A DNA stretch of 64,000 bases from Nostoc sp. FACHB-892 (GTDB taxonomy: Bacteria > Cyanobacteriota > Cyanobacteriia > Cyanobacteriales > Nostocaceae): positions 1 through 64,000 of the forward strand of contig NZ_JACJTR010000024.1 of the NCBI RefSeq assembly GCF_014698795.1, given 5' to 3'. Position numbers and translations under genes: made by a program. A model generated the notes under the pieces. That model did no database searches, had not been told where the DNA came from, and was given only the letters and a program-made list of their open reading frames with translations. Of this stretch, positions 37,186 through 45,407 are shown in pieces (the stretch's first letter is position 1; every line of letters starts with the position of its first letter).

Positions 37186-37632
37186 TTACTCGACATTAAA
37201 CAAGCTGTTAATCTGCTTTATTTCTTCTGGCAGAACTAGTTCTGCCAAATCATCAGCGTCCTCATCCAAGATTTGGTCATCCTCATCATTAATGGTGGAC
37301 ACCAGCCTTTGATCCGAGGCACTGTCGCCAACTTCAGCGTTGTTCGCAGTCACAGCAGTTTGGACATGAGATGACAAAAAAATTTCACGAATCAAAGCCG
37401 CTTGTGCTTCTAATTTTTTAATTGACCAAATTGCCCTCTGCCTGAGTTCGTCACCATCCACTCCATCAGCAGATATGGCAAAGGGCGACCAATATTCAAG
37501 CAGGGTCAACATTACTATTTCAGGTAGGTTCCCTAAATCGAAGGGTCTAGAGTGGAGATAATTAATTATCTGTCCATCAATAGTGCCTAACCTTCGCCTA
37601 ATTGAAAAAAAGACTTGTTGGTTCTGTTCCAT
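37186..37632 (-). CDS. Partner protein of the second actin-like operon
   Basis: A 148-residue protein encoded immediately upstream of the actin-like gene. The first half is helical and basic (FFSIRRRLGTIDGQIINYLHSR, split here as FFSIRRRLGTIDG and QIINYLHSR) and could bind DNA. The second half is strongly acidic (DEDDQILDEDADDLAEL) and ends LFNVE. A DNA-binding head plus acidic tail is the design of segregation adaptors such as ParR. I recognise no family, so this comes from layout and context. The repeat cluster 200-330 bases upstream could be its binding site. Confidence 0.6.
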   Translation of the reverse strand: MEQNQQVFFSIRRRLGTIDGQIINYLHSRPFDLGNLPEIVMLTLLEYWSPFAISADGVDGDELRQRAIWSIKKLEAQAALIREIFLSSHVQTAVTANNAEVGDSASDQRLVSTINDEDDQILDEDADDLAELVLPEEIKQINSLFNVE

Positions 37633-37830
37633 TTTTTTTCATGCAAAAGTTTCTGTACATTTACAGCCGCGTTGCTTCGGTTTTTTACTTGCAGAAAATC
37701 AAAATGCAGAATCACTTATTAAAGTCTAATCGATTTTTTCTGTTTTAAAAACTGAGTTATAATCTCCCCTAAATCTATGTAATTAGTGGATTTTGAAGAA
37801 GGAAATTGTATACCAAACTACATTTTCTCC

Positions 37831-37961
37831 AGACTATGCCACAACTTAGCTTGAACTATTCCTAGACTATGCCACAACTTAGCGCTCTTAATCAGTTTTT
37901 TCAAGAAAGTAAGTTCCTTAGACTATGCCTGGACTATTCCTAGACTATGCCAAAACTTAGC
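37831..37961. repeat. Direct-repeat cluster AGACTATGCC-ACAACTTAGC
   Basis: The 20-mer AGACTATGCCACAACTTAGC occurs at 37831 and 37864, with one change at 37942 (AAAACTTAGC), and a partial copy AGACTATGCC at 37920. The copies at 37864 and 37942 share about 35 flanking bases and lie exactly 78 bases apart. The cluster sits between the divergent actin-like operon and the MOB_V relaxase gene. It could be oriT, a centromere for the actin system, or origin iterons. Confidence 0.65.
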
Positions 37962-38147
37962 GCTCTTAATTGCTATTTTTTGCCCTCAACAATTCTTCGC
38001 TTAGAGAATAAAGTAACCATACTCACTATGGTTTCATGCCCTGCGGGTGGCTGCGCCATCTCTCGCTGCGCTCATGACATGAAACAGCAGTTCACTTGGA
38101 GGGTTTTTGAGTACTACAACGCACTGCATTTGTAGCATAAAACTTTT

Positions 38148-39941
38148 ATGTCGCCACTAACAATTCTCAGAATAGAGAAACTAAAAACATTTGGTAACGT
38201 TGCGGGAAGTGATGACCATGTTACCAGGAATAGAGAAACACCCAACGCAGATCCAACCAAAGAGAATGTCCGGTTGATTGGGGGAGAAGACGATCGCGCC
38301 CTAGAGGAAATAGTCAAAGAAAAAATCTCTACGCTACTGCATCGCCCTCGGCATGATGCAGTGTTATGCACCGAAATGTTTCTCTCGGCATCGCCTGAAT
38401 ATTTCCGCCCAAAAGATCCATCTCTGTCGGGGCAGTGGTCTGATTCACTGATGCAGGAATGGGCGATCGCATCTCGTGACTGGCTAGATCAAAACTATGG
38501 ATCAAAATGCGTCAGGGCAGAGCTTCACCTAGATGAAAGTACCCCACACATTCACGCCTACATCGTGCCATTGAACGAGAAAACTGGGAGAGTCAGTCAT
38601 GACGCGATGTTTGGGGGCAGAGGTGGACAGGGAAGAATTAAGTTATCCAAACTCCAAGATAGTTATGCTGCTGCACTCGCTCCTTTGGGTATTGAACGCG
38701 GGGTAAAGGGCAGCAAAGCAACCCACACCAAAGTCAAAGAATATTACCAAGCTGTTAATAGTGAACCACTCACCGCAGTCATTACAAATAACCAATTAGC
38801 ACCCACACCATTTGAATCAGCTAGGAGTTACGTTGCCAGGATTCAGTCTGATGACCAGTTTCAAGCGATTAATCACCAACTGGCTGACCGGGCTTTCATG
38901 CAAGAGCGACTAGAGAGTGCAGAACAACGGGCAAGAGCCAGCGAGAAGGAACGACAACGGCTAGAAGAAATTGTGCGCGAGCTGGAATTGAAAACCCAAC
39001 AACTGCGCGACTTGCCACTTGTTGATGTCGCCTGGGAGTTGGGGCTACACCACGAGGAAGGAAAATGGAAGGGTCACAGACACATCATTAATATAGATGG
39101 GCCCAAATTCTACGACTTTGCACCCGAACAACAGAAAGGCTCAGGGGGTGCGATTGATTTGGTGATGCACGTTAACCAGTGCAATCTACGGCAGGCGGTT
39201 GTCTGGTTGCATGAGCGATTTGGTGAAGCTGGGGCAGAACGAGCAGCGATAGCATTTACTCGTGAAGTGGCTGCTGAGATTATCCAGTTAGAACCACGAA
39301 CCCCGTTTCAGCTACCTGTTGAGGAAAAAAGCAAGTGGTCTTCTGTCTCCAACTACCTGACCCAAAAACGGGGAATACCTGAAAATTTTGTGGAACTTCT
39401 ACATAAAAGGGGGTTAGTTTACGCTGATGATCAGCAAAACGCTGTGTTCGTCATGCGAAATCTTGGCAAAGAACCCCAGGCAATAGGAGCATTCCTGCGG
39501 GGAACACGGGGAGAAAACAACACTTTTCTTGGGTATGAGAAAGGGACTAAGCGGCGTGAGGGCTGGTTTTACTTTCACTTAGGTGGACAGCCAACAGATT
39601 CAGCAGAAAGGTTAGTGCTGTGTAAATCCCCCATTGATACCATCTCTTTTGCCATGCTGGAATATCTTGTCAAGGGCGACGTACCGCTCAAAAGAACGCT
39701 CTTCCTGGCAATAGATCGCCCCAACACCTTGCCTGTTGAGCAATTGCAGCATATTCCTAATGTACAGGTAGCATTTGATTCTTCGGAACTTGGACATGCA
39801 AATGCACGGGCTATTAAACAATTGCTGCCACAGGCTAAAAGAAATAAATGTTTTGCGAGAGATTGGAACCAAGAACTGGTCAATCTCTCGCAGAAATTAC
39901 AACAACAACAACGGCATCAAAATCAGGAAATGGAGCTTTAA
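38148..39941 (+). CDS. MOB_V relaxase fused to DUF3991/Toprim primase-like region
   Basis: The N-terminal 200 residues are a MOB_V (Pre/Mob) relaxase that nicks oriT. Motif III reads H127-LDE-STP-H134-I-H136, the metal-binding HxDExxPHxH signature. A coiled coil (about residues 255-295) leads to a CHC2-like/DUF3991 segment (SNYLTQKRGIPENFVELL) and a Toprim-like fold (LVLCKSPIDTISFAML, then LFLAIDR). The Toprim DxD appears only in part. Fusion of relaxase and primase-like domains would let one protein start transfer and prime the complementary strand. The repeat cluster just upstream is a candidate oriT. No ribosome-binding site is obvious. Confidence 0.85.
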   Translation: MSPLTILRIEKLKTFGNVAGSDDHVTRNRETPNADPTKENVRLIGGEDDRALEEIVKEKISTLLHRPRHDAVLCTEMFLSASPEYFRPKDPSLSGQWSDSLMQEWAIASRDWLDQNYGSKCVRAELHLDESTPHIHAYIVPLNEKTGRVSHDAMFGGRGGQGRIKLSKLQDSYAAALAPLGIERGVKGSKATHTKVKEYYQAVNSEPLTAVITNNQLAPTPFESARSYVARIQSDDQFQAINHQLADRAFMQERLESAEQRARASEKERQRLEEIVRELELKTQQLRDLPLVDVAWELGLHHEEGKWKGHRHIINIDGPKFYDFAPEQQKGSGGAIDLVMHVNQCNLRQAVVWLHERFGEAGAERAAIAFTREVAAEIIQLEPRTPFQLPVEEKSKWSSVSNYLTQKRGIPENFVELLHKRGLVYADDQQNAVFVMRNLGKEPQAIGAFLRGTRGENNTFLGYEKGTKRREGWFYFHLGGQPTDSAERLVLCKSPIDTISFAMLEYLVKGDVPLKRTLFLAIDRPNTLPVEQLQHIPNVQVAFDSSELGHANARAIKQLLPQAKRNKCFARDWNQELVNLSQKLQQQQRHQNQEMEL

Positions 39942-40096
39942 ATAATTCGTAATCCGTAATTATGTTTTGTGATTGTAAAGCGTCAGCATAAGCGTTCCGG
40001 CAGTGATAGCGCAGTGCCATTCACCCTACCCTTTAAATTAAAAAAAGTAAAACTAGAAATATATAACAAAGAGAAGTAAAAAATCAAGATACGAAA

Positions 40097-40115
40097 GTAC
40101 TGATTATTTCCGTAC
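40097..40115. promoter_or_regulatory. GTAC inverted repeat, copy 2
   Basis: GTAC-TGATTATTTCC-GTAC, followed by CTTT, lies 64 bases before the ATG of the Bro-N-like gene. It has the same GTAC-N11-GTAC layout as the copy at 61817. Confidence 0.45.
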
Positions 40116-40178
40116 CTTTATCGATTCCTTTGTGATTGGCAGATATGGGATAGTAATATCGTTCTGAGCCATAAAACG

Positions 40179-41003
40179 ATGGTAGAAGTTTGGCAGTTTT
40201 GGGAATTTGAGCATTTCTCGAACAATATAGTACGAGTGATAGATGCTCCAAGTGGATTAGAGTTGTTTGCGGTTGATGTATTCCAAATAATTGCTCCAGC
40301 CCTGAACGATGGAAAAGTAATATTAATAGATGCGAAAACAAATCAGCGACAAGTGATGATGAATCAAAAAATAGTCGTCGTTAATACTTTGAATGCCTTG
40401 GGGATTCATTCATTGACAGGTATAGTAAAAGCTGATGTGGTCAGGCAATTTATGCAATGGGTAAGGAGCCAAATAGTACCAATTTTTAGAAAACAGACAA
40501 ATTTGGATATAGAAACTAACATTAAGCATATAACTTCAGGAATTATTTTTCCAAAGAGAGATTCTTTAATAAACTACCTATATTCAAAGGGGCAGAAGAT
40601 ATGGGAAGTAGAAATAGAAATTATTGAATTATATTTAAAATTGATTTATAAGAAAGTTCCCCTAGCTGCTAATTGTCCGGGAACTAGTAACTATCAAGAA
40701 TTATCCTTCAGGCAGCAGTATTTAGAATTGGTAAAAATAGTCTTATCGGAAGTTATAAATTACGAAGAACTGTATACTAGATTAGTAGCATTAGCTCCGA
40801 ACTTATTAATAGCTCAAGAATTAGATTTCTCTATATATAAATTTTTAAAGTTAAATAGTAATTACGATTTGATGAAGATTATAGAGCAGGGTTTAATTCT
40901 TCAAACCTTCAAGCCAATTACGGATAATTTAGCAGATTTTAGCAAACAAAGATATTTAGAAATATTTTACTTTCAAATACTGGAATGTTTCTCAGGGGAC
41001 TAA
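40179..41003 (+). CDS. Bro-N-like domain protein
   Basis: A 274-residue protein. The first 100 residues resemble a divergent BRO/KilA-type N-terminal DNA-binding domain: WEFEHFSNNIVRVIDAPSG, a DVFQIIAPAL helix, VNTLNALGIHSLTGIVKA, and QFMQWVRSQIVPIFRK, which corresponds to the conserved KFRRWVTxEVLPxIRK of that family. The C-terminal 170 residues are helical and rich in isoleucine and leucine, with no recognised domain. Bro-N proteins come from phages and mobile elements and often act as DNA-binding regulators. Codon use here is markedly AT-rich, as in the three genes that follow. Confidence 0.55.
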   Translation: MVEVWQFWEFEHFSNNIVRVIDAPSGLELFAVDVFQIIAPALNDGKVILIDAKTNQRQVMMNQKIVVVNTLNALGIHSLTGIVKADVVRQFMQWVRSQIVPIFRKQTNLDIETNIKHITSGIIFPKRDSLINYLYSKGQKIWEVEIEIIELYLKLIYKKVPLAANCPGTSNYQELSFRQQYLELVKIVLSEVINYEELYTRLVALAPNLLIAQELDFSIYKFLKLNSNYDLMKIIEQGLILQTFKPITDNLADFSKQRYLEIFYFQILECFSGD

Positions 41004-41139
41004 GGGGAGTATGGGGAATATAGATTCTTTTCCTCCCACGCCTTCTAACGGCAAGGTTTCACGTTATCAAGCGTGCCATTTATCTACCCCCTAAACCTAT
41101 AGTTTTTGACCACTAATAATTATGAGGAGGAGAAAGAAA

Positions 41140-41994
41140 GTGACAGATAGTATCGAACTTATGAATAATGGTTCAGAAGACAAGGCGAAAGAAGGATCAA
41201 TTGAGCAAATAACCAAAAAGAGATTAGTGATAGTAACTGGAGATAAGGGTGGTGTAGGTAAGTCTACTTTTGCAAGGGGACTAGTGCAAACATACTTGGA
41301 TAAAGGACAAAGATTTATCGGCTTTGATGCTGATAGCTCCAATTCTCAATTATTAAGATTTTATGGTCGGCATTGCCATATAGAACCACTTGATATTTTT
41401 AAAACAGGCAATATAGATCAGTTCTTTGATGAAATGAAAACAAAAGCGAATCCCAAGGTAGGAGGAGATGGTGAAATAATCCAGCCAGAATCTTTATTTT
41501 TACTAGAATTACCACCACAGTCCAGAAGAATATTGCGGAAATTTGTAGAAGAAATGACTTTCCTGGAAACAGCCGAAAAACATTACAATATCCGTGTGAC
41601 TATGGTAGTAGTTATTAGCCGCGTTATCGATTCTATAAATCAACTAATAGATTTGCATAGCTTTTGTGGAAATCAAGTAGATTACATAGTAGTAAAGAAC
41701 TTATTTTTTGGGGAGCCTGATGAATTTACAAGATACGAAAACTCTCCCGAAGTTCAGAAAATTAAGGAACAACTAAAGTCGCAAAACAGCCCATTTTCTG
41801 ACATTAAAATGCCAGAACTAATAGAACGTAGTTATGATTATTTGGATGAAAATAGCATGACTTTTAGGCAAGGGATGGAGCAAACAGATTTACCTTCGGT
41901 TAAAGGTAGAGTCACAAGTTGGTTAAGAACTTTCAAAGAAGAGATTGAAGCAGTAAAAGAGTCGTTAGGTTTAAATAATGTTGAACTCTCCTAA
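41140..41994 (+). CDS. MobD/ParA-like P-loop ATPase
   Basis: A SIMIBI-class ATPase with a deviant Walker A KGGVGKSTFARG, followed by FIGFDADSSNSQLL in the A-prime position and LFLLELPPQSR as Walker B. I place the start at the GTG at 41140, because AGGAGG (41125-41130) is ideally spaced for it; the ATG at 41122 would put the Shine-Dalgarno inside the coding region. Similar ATPases accompany mobilisation genes (MobD type). It overlaps the next gene by 17 bases, forming a tight three-gene operon, probably for transfer or partition accessory functions. Confidence 0.75.
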   Translation: MTDSIELMNNGSEDKAKEGSIEQITKKRLVIVTGDKGGVGKSTFARGLVQTYLDKGQRFIGFDADSSNSQLLRFYGRHCHIEPLDIFKTGNIDQFFDEMKTKANPKVGGDGEIIQPESLFLLELPPQSRRILRKFVEEMTFLETAEKHYNIRVTMVVVISRVIDSINQLIDLHSFCGNQVDYIVVKNLFFGEPDEFTRYENSPEVQKIKEQLKSQNSPFSDIKMPELIERSYDYLDENSMTFRQGMEQTDLPSVKGRVTSWLRTFKEEIEAVKESLGLNNVELS

Positions 41995-42754
41995 GCGAAT
42001 GATTATGACTGTAGGAGACTCTCGTGTGGGGAAGTCTACAGTTACGAAACTATTAATTGATTGGTTTCAAGTTCAAGGAAGAAAAATTCAGGTCTACGAT
42101 CATGACAATCGTGAGAGATTAAAGGCTTATGAAAATTTAGTGGCAATTGAAAGCTTAAACTTTTTTAATGGAGGTACGGATAAAATTTTAGATGATTTTA
42201 CCAAAGATGAATTAGATATAATTATTGTTGATATGCCAGGGCAATATGTAGATAAGCTTTGTCAGTATATTGTGGGTTCGGATCTGTTCGCTCTCTTGAT
42301 TACATATCAATGGAAACTAACTTTTTTGCAACCAATTTCACACAGAATAGATTGTGTAGTTTACCTAAAAAGTTTGGGAGAGTTTGCTACTGATAATGCT
42401 AACTATGTAGTAGTAAAAAATCAGCATTTTGATACGAGATTTGGAGAGTATCAGCAATCAATGCAGGATAAGTTACAAAGAATGGGTGGGACTGAGATAT
42501 TCTTGCCAGCGTTACATCGTGACCATTACGAAAAATTGGAGAGGACGGGAAAACCTTACTCACTAGCTTGTAGAGATAAGTCAATTTATCTGGTTTACCG
42601 GACTTACATTTACCACTGGATTAAAAACTTTTACGATTCTATTTTAAATAATGATCAAGCAATTGAATATTTAGGGTTAAAAAATGAGAACAGAACAAAT
42701 TTTACAAGGATATTCGGAAGCAGAACAACAACGCATAGCTCAAATATCCCATGA
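41978..42754 (+). CDS. Second P-loop ATPase of the mobilisation-like operon
   Basis: A 258-residue P-loop protein with GDSRVGKSTVTKLLIDWF, IIVDMPGQYVDKL as Walker B and VVVKNQHF later, all in the same order as in the preceding gene (IVVKNLFFGE). The two are therefore distant paralogues, but this one lacks the deviant-Walker lysine (GDSRVGKST instead of DKGGVGKST). It overlaps both neighbours (17 bases upstream, 71 bases downstream), so translation is coupled. A pair of unequal ATPases may form a heteromeric complex; that is inference. Confidence 0.65.
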   Translation: MLNSPKRMIMTVGDSRVGKSTVTKLLIDWFQVQGRKIQVYDHDNRERLKAYENLVAIESLNFFNGGTDKILDDFTKDELDIIIVDMPGQYVDKLCQYIVGSDLFALLITYQWKLTFLQPISHRIDCVVYLKSLGEFATDNANYVVVKNQHFDTRFGEYQQSMQDKLQRMGGTEIFLPALHRDHYEKLERTGKPYSLACRDKSIYLVYRTYIYHWIKNFYDSILNNDQAIEYLGLKNENRTNFTRIFGSRTTTHSSNIP

Positions 42755-43295
42755 ATTAGGAATAGCTGAAGATGACCCGATGTTTAAGTTGATGGCAACA
42801 TTAGGCAGAAACGAAGAAACAATGATTGACCTGCAAGCACGAATGGAGGCAATGGTAGAAGCTTGGGCAGTAATGATTGACCAAAAATTAGAATCGACTA
42901 GCAAAGCCGCTCAGTCGATGCACTATACAGTAGTATCGGAAGCTGTGCGTGATGAAATGAAAAATGTAACACCATCAACCTTAAATAGCTCATTCAAAGG
43001 TTTGGGTTGGTGGAAACTTTGGTCTATATCAGGGATATGCACAGGAGTAATGGCGGTAGGAGCGCTTCTAGGTTCGCTGACAACTTGGAATGTTGTCTCA
43101 AATTTGGGTGGAACTCAGTCAGTTGTAGTGTCAGCAAATGAGATGAAGATTTTGCAGTGGGCAAAATCAAGCGAAGGAAAACAAATGTACCAGTTATTGT
43201 TGTCCAACCAATCAGCCGTAGCAGCCTGTCAACAAGAAAACCGATTACAAGGATATTGCTTGATTCAGCTTAAGAAAACCAAACCCAAAAACTAG
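42684..43295 (+). CDS. Membrane-anchored coiled protein of the P-loop operon
   Basis: A 203-residue protein. The first 110 residues are hydrophilic and helical (RIAQISHELGIAEDDPMF, then RMEAMVEAWAVMIDQKL), followed by one or two membrane helices (SISGICTGVMAVGALLGSL) and a C-terminal part with two cysteines (ACQQENRLQGYC). It could tether the two preceding ATPases to the cytoplasmic membrane near the transfer channel, similar to MobE/TraM-type partners, but I recognise no family. It starts inside the preceding gene with a 71-base overlap and ends one base before the convergent response-regulator gene. Confidence 0.65.
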   Translation: MRTEQILQGYSEAEQQRIAQISHELGIAEDDPMFKLMATLGRNEETMIDLQARMEAMVEAWAVMIDQKLESTSKAAQSMHYTVVSEAVRDEMKNVTPSTLNSSFKGLGWWKLWSISGICTGVMAVGALLGSLTTWNVVSNLGGTQSVVVSANEMKILQWAKSSEGKQMYQLLLSNQSAVAACQQENRLQGYCLIQLKKTKPKN

Positions 43296-43296
43296 C

Positions 43297-43959
43297 TCAA
43301 CTAACTCTAGAGGTTTCTGTTTCTAAATAGCCAAGTTCTCTAGCCATAATGATCGCGTTAACACGACCCCTAACTCCTAACTTGGAAAAAAGATGGCTGG
43401 TGTGTCCCTTAACTGTACTGACTGTAATAAAGAGTTTTTCGGCGATCTCTTTATTAGAAAAACCACGGGCAATTAAGTTGAGAATTTGGGCTTCTGTAGC
43501 AGTAAGGGTTTCTCTGTATCTTTTACCCTTAATTTTTGTGTTGCCAGAAGCGAAGTTTCTAAAAAATCTTTTAGCAATCTCTGGGTCAATGAAAGAACTA
43601 TTTTGATGAGTAGTATTGATAGCGTGTTTAATTAATTGCAGATCCATTTTCTTAAGAATGTATGAATCAGCGCCATTTTGGAAGGCAGAATTTACTACAT
43701 CTTGACTAGAGTGATAAGTGAGAACAATGACTTTACTATCCGTTCTCGTCTTAATGTTATAGATGAGATCCAAACCACTAATATCTGGCAAAGCAATATC
43801 GAGCAAAACAATATCAGGCTTAAGTTCTTCAACAAGCCTCATCCCTTCACTTCCGTTATCAGCTTCCCCACACATTTCAAAGTCTTGCTCTTGATTAATA
43901 ACTGATTTGATTCCGAGCCGACTCAGAGCTTCATTTTCAATAATTACTAATCGAATCAT
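43297..43959 (-). CDS. NarL/FixJ-family response regulator
   Basis: A two-component regulator of about 220 residues. The receiver domain has IIENEA, the phosphoacceptor D54 in VLLDIALPD, VLTYHS and the lysine in YILKKMDLQ. The C-terminal LuxR-type helix-turn-helix is LIARGFSNKEIAEKLFITVS, then TVKGHTSHLFSKLG. I prefer the ATG at 43959 (MIRLVII), since the 11 extra upstream residues do not fit the receiver fold. No histidine kinase gene is present in the window, so it is an orphan on the plasmid. It is convergent with the three-gene mobilisation-like operon. Confidence 0.88.
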   Translation of the reverse strand: MIRLVIIENEALSRLGIKSVINQEQDFEMCGEADNGSEGMRLVEELKPDIVLLDIALPDISGLDLIYNIKTRTDSKVIVLTYHSSQDVVNSAFQNGADSYILKKMDLQLIKHAINTTHQNSSFIDPEIAKRFFRNFASGNTKIKGKRYRETLTATEAQILNLIARGFSNKEIAEKLFITVSTVKGHTSHLFSKLGVRGRVNAIIMARELGYLETETSRVS

Positions 43960-44140
43960 CTTGATTACTTCGATTACAGGAACATAAAACATTTATAACA
44001 TATTTAGTTAAGTAAATGTTTCCATCGTTGCAATATTAAAAAATTTTTAGAATTTAGGTAAAATTAAAGTAAAAGCTAGAAACCTTTTGGAGATGATGAA
44101 ATTAGATTAAGTAGATTCTATAAAACTAGAGAAATACCAG

Positions 44141-44380
44141 ATGCGCTATTTATACGACCCAAAACTCTGGGATAAAATTGAAGTGATAGTGGAATGGCTG
44201 ATATTTATAGGTTTGATGATTGCGGCAACGCTCAAATTTAGTAGCAATATAATGGAGGCGAGCTTTTACATAATGTTGGGAACAATAATTGCCCCATTCT
44301 CAAGAATAGAGAGGCGGACAAAACGTTATTTATTGATTGGTGGTTTTTTCTTGGGTAGATTGGCTGGTTATTTTAGCTAG
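44141..44380 (+). CDS. Small two-helix membrane protein
   Basis: A 79-residue protein with two hydrophobic helices (VEWLIFIGLMIAATLKF and SFYIMLGTIIAPF), then a basic stretch (RIERRTKRYLL) and a short third hydrophobic patch. The ATG at 44141 has only a weak ribosome-binding site. Nothing similar comes to mind. It sits alone between the response regulator and the transfer operon. It may be a real small membrane protein; the prediction rests on composition and an uninterrupted frame. Confidence 0.45.
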   Translation: MRYLYDPKLWDKIEVIVEWLIFIGLMIAATLKFSSNIMEASFYIMLGTIIAPFSRIERRTKRYLLIGGFFLGRLAGYFS

Positions 44381-44552
44381 TCAAAAATGGGTGTGGGAGG
44401 TGTGGCAGTACGGTTCGGTTAACAAAGTTATTTGGTTATTTGTTGAGAGGAGCAAGGAAGAGAGATTGCTACTCTCTTTCCTCCCTGCACCCCCTTGCCT
44501 CAAGAGCTTATCTACCGTATTGCCCCACCCCTCCCACACTCCGCAAAGGGGC

Positions 44553-45395
44553 TTAGTCACCAAGCTCAGTGCTATTATCCTTATCAATATGATTAGACTG
44601 AGATGTGGGTTGTCGTGCTGTTTGCTGTTTATCAAAGGCAATGAGTCGATTAGTCTCTGAGTATGAAAGGTTGTTTTGTGTAATTTGAAACTCATTAGAG
44701 TCATCTTTATAGGCTGTAAAAGCTGTTTCGGGATTACCAGTTTTTCTGTGAACACTGAGAAGTTGCATTCCTTCTTTAATAAACAGTTGCAATCTGTAGG
44801 CTATGCCTTCATAAATGCGTCCTTGTTCAGTATCCTTGCCCATTGTCATAACAGTTCTCATGACTGCTTTAATAAGAGATTTTTCAGCAACATCAATAGC
44901 TGGTGAGACATTCTTTTCTCTAGATTTATTTATATTGTTTTGTGCCTCACTCCCTGTCCTCTGCTCCTTTTCTTCTTTGCTGACCCTTTGGCCTAAAGGT
45001 AGTTTTTGCACTCCCGATTCAAATATCTGTTGGAGGAATGTATTCTTCTTCTGGGCAATTAAGTTTTCAACTATTGCTGAATTATCTGGTTGAGATGTAA
45101 CAGATGACTGTTGAGTTACAGCAAATTTTTCTAAATACTCTGTGTAATATTTCTGTTTGAGATTTTGTCTGTAGTTTTCAATATTTTGAAGATTTTGAGA
45201 TAAGGTTGTTCTCAGTTCTGACTGAAGATTTTCTCGCTCAGATGCATCCAATGTGGTGGTTGATTGTAACGACGGTGAATGTTTCTCCAGAAAGAGTGCT
45301 AGTCTGTAAGCCATCATATTGTTAGAAATGCCACTGTCACGATTGATATCGCTGACTGTTTCTTGAAGCAAATTAGATGATTGGTTAGAATACAT
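44553..45395 (-). CDS. Last gene of transfer operon, hypothetical
   Basis: A 280-residue hydrophilic protein I do not recognise. It contains two similar segments: NMMAYRLALFLEKHSPSLQ (about residue 26) and IYEGIAYRLQLFIKEGMQLL (about residue 195), which suggests an old internal duplication of a helical module. Between them is a long charged coiled region. It starts 12 bases after the stop of the DUF3854 gene and shares its strand and style, so it is part of the same transcript. It probably acts in plasmid DNA processing together with that gene. Confidence 0.6.
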   Translation of the reverse strand: MYSNQSSNLLQETVSDINRDSGISNNMMAYRLALFLEKHSPSLQSTTTLDASERENLQSELRTTLSQNLQNIENYRQNLKQKYYTEYLEKFAVTQQSSVTSQPDNSAIVENLIAQKKNTFLQQIFESGVQKLPLGQRVSKEEKEQRTGSEAQNNINKSREKNVSPAIDVAEKSLIKAVMRTVMTMGKDTEQGRIYEGIAYRLQLFIKEGMQLLSVHRKTGNPETAFTAYKDDSNEFQITQNNLSYSETNRLIAFDKQQTARQPTSQSNHIDKDNSTELGD

Positions 45396-45407
45396 GGCTA
45401 ATGTAGT

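Noticed and set aside
37831-37961. CRISPR array
   Set aside because: Repeats are irregularly spaced (13 to 59 bases between copies), one is partial, two copies share flanks, and no cas genes are near.
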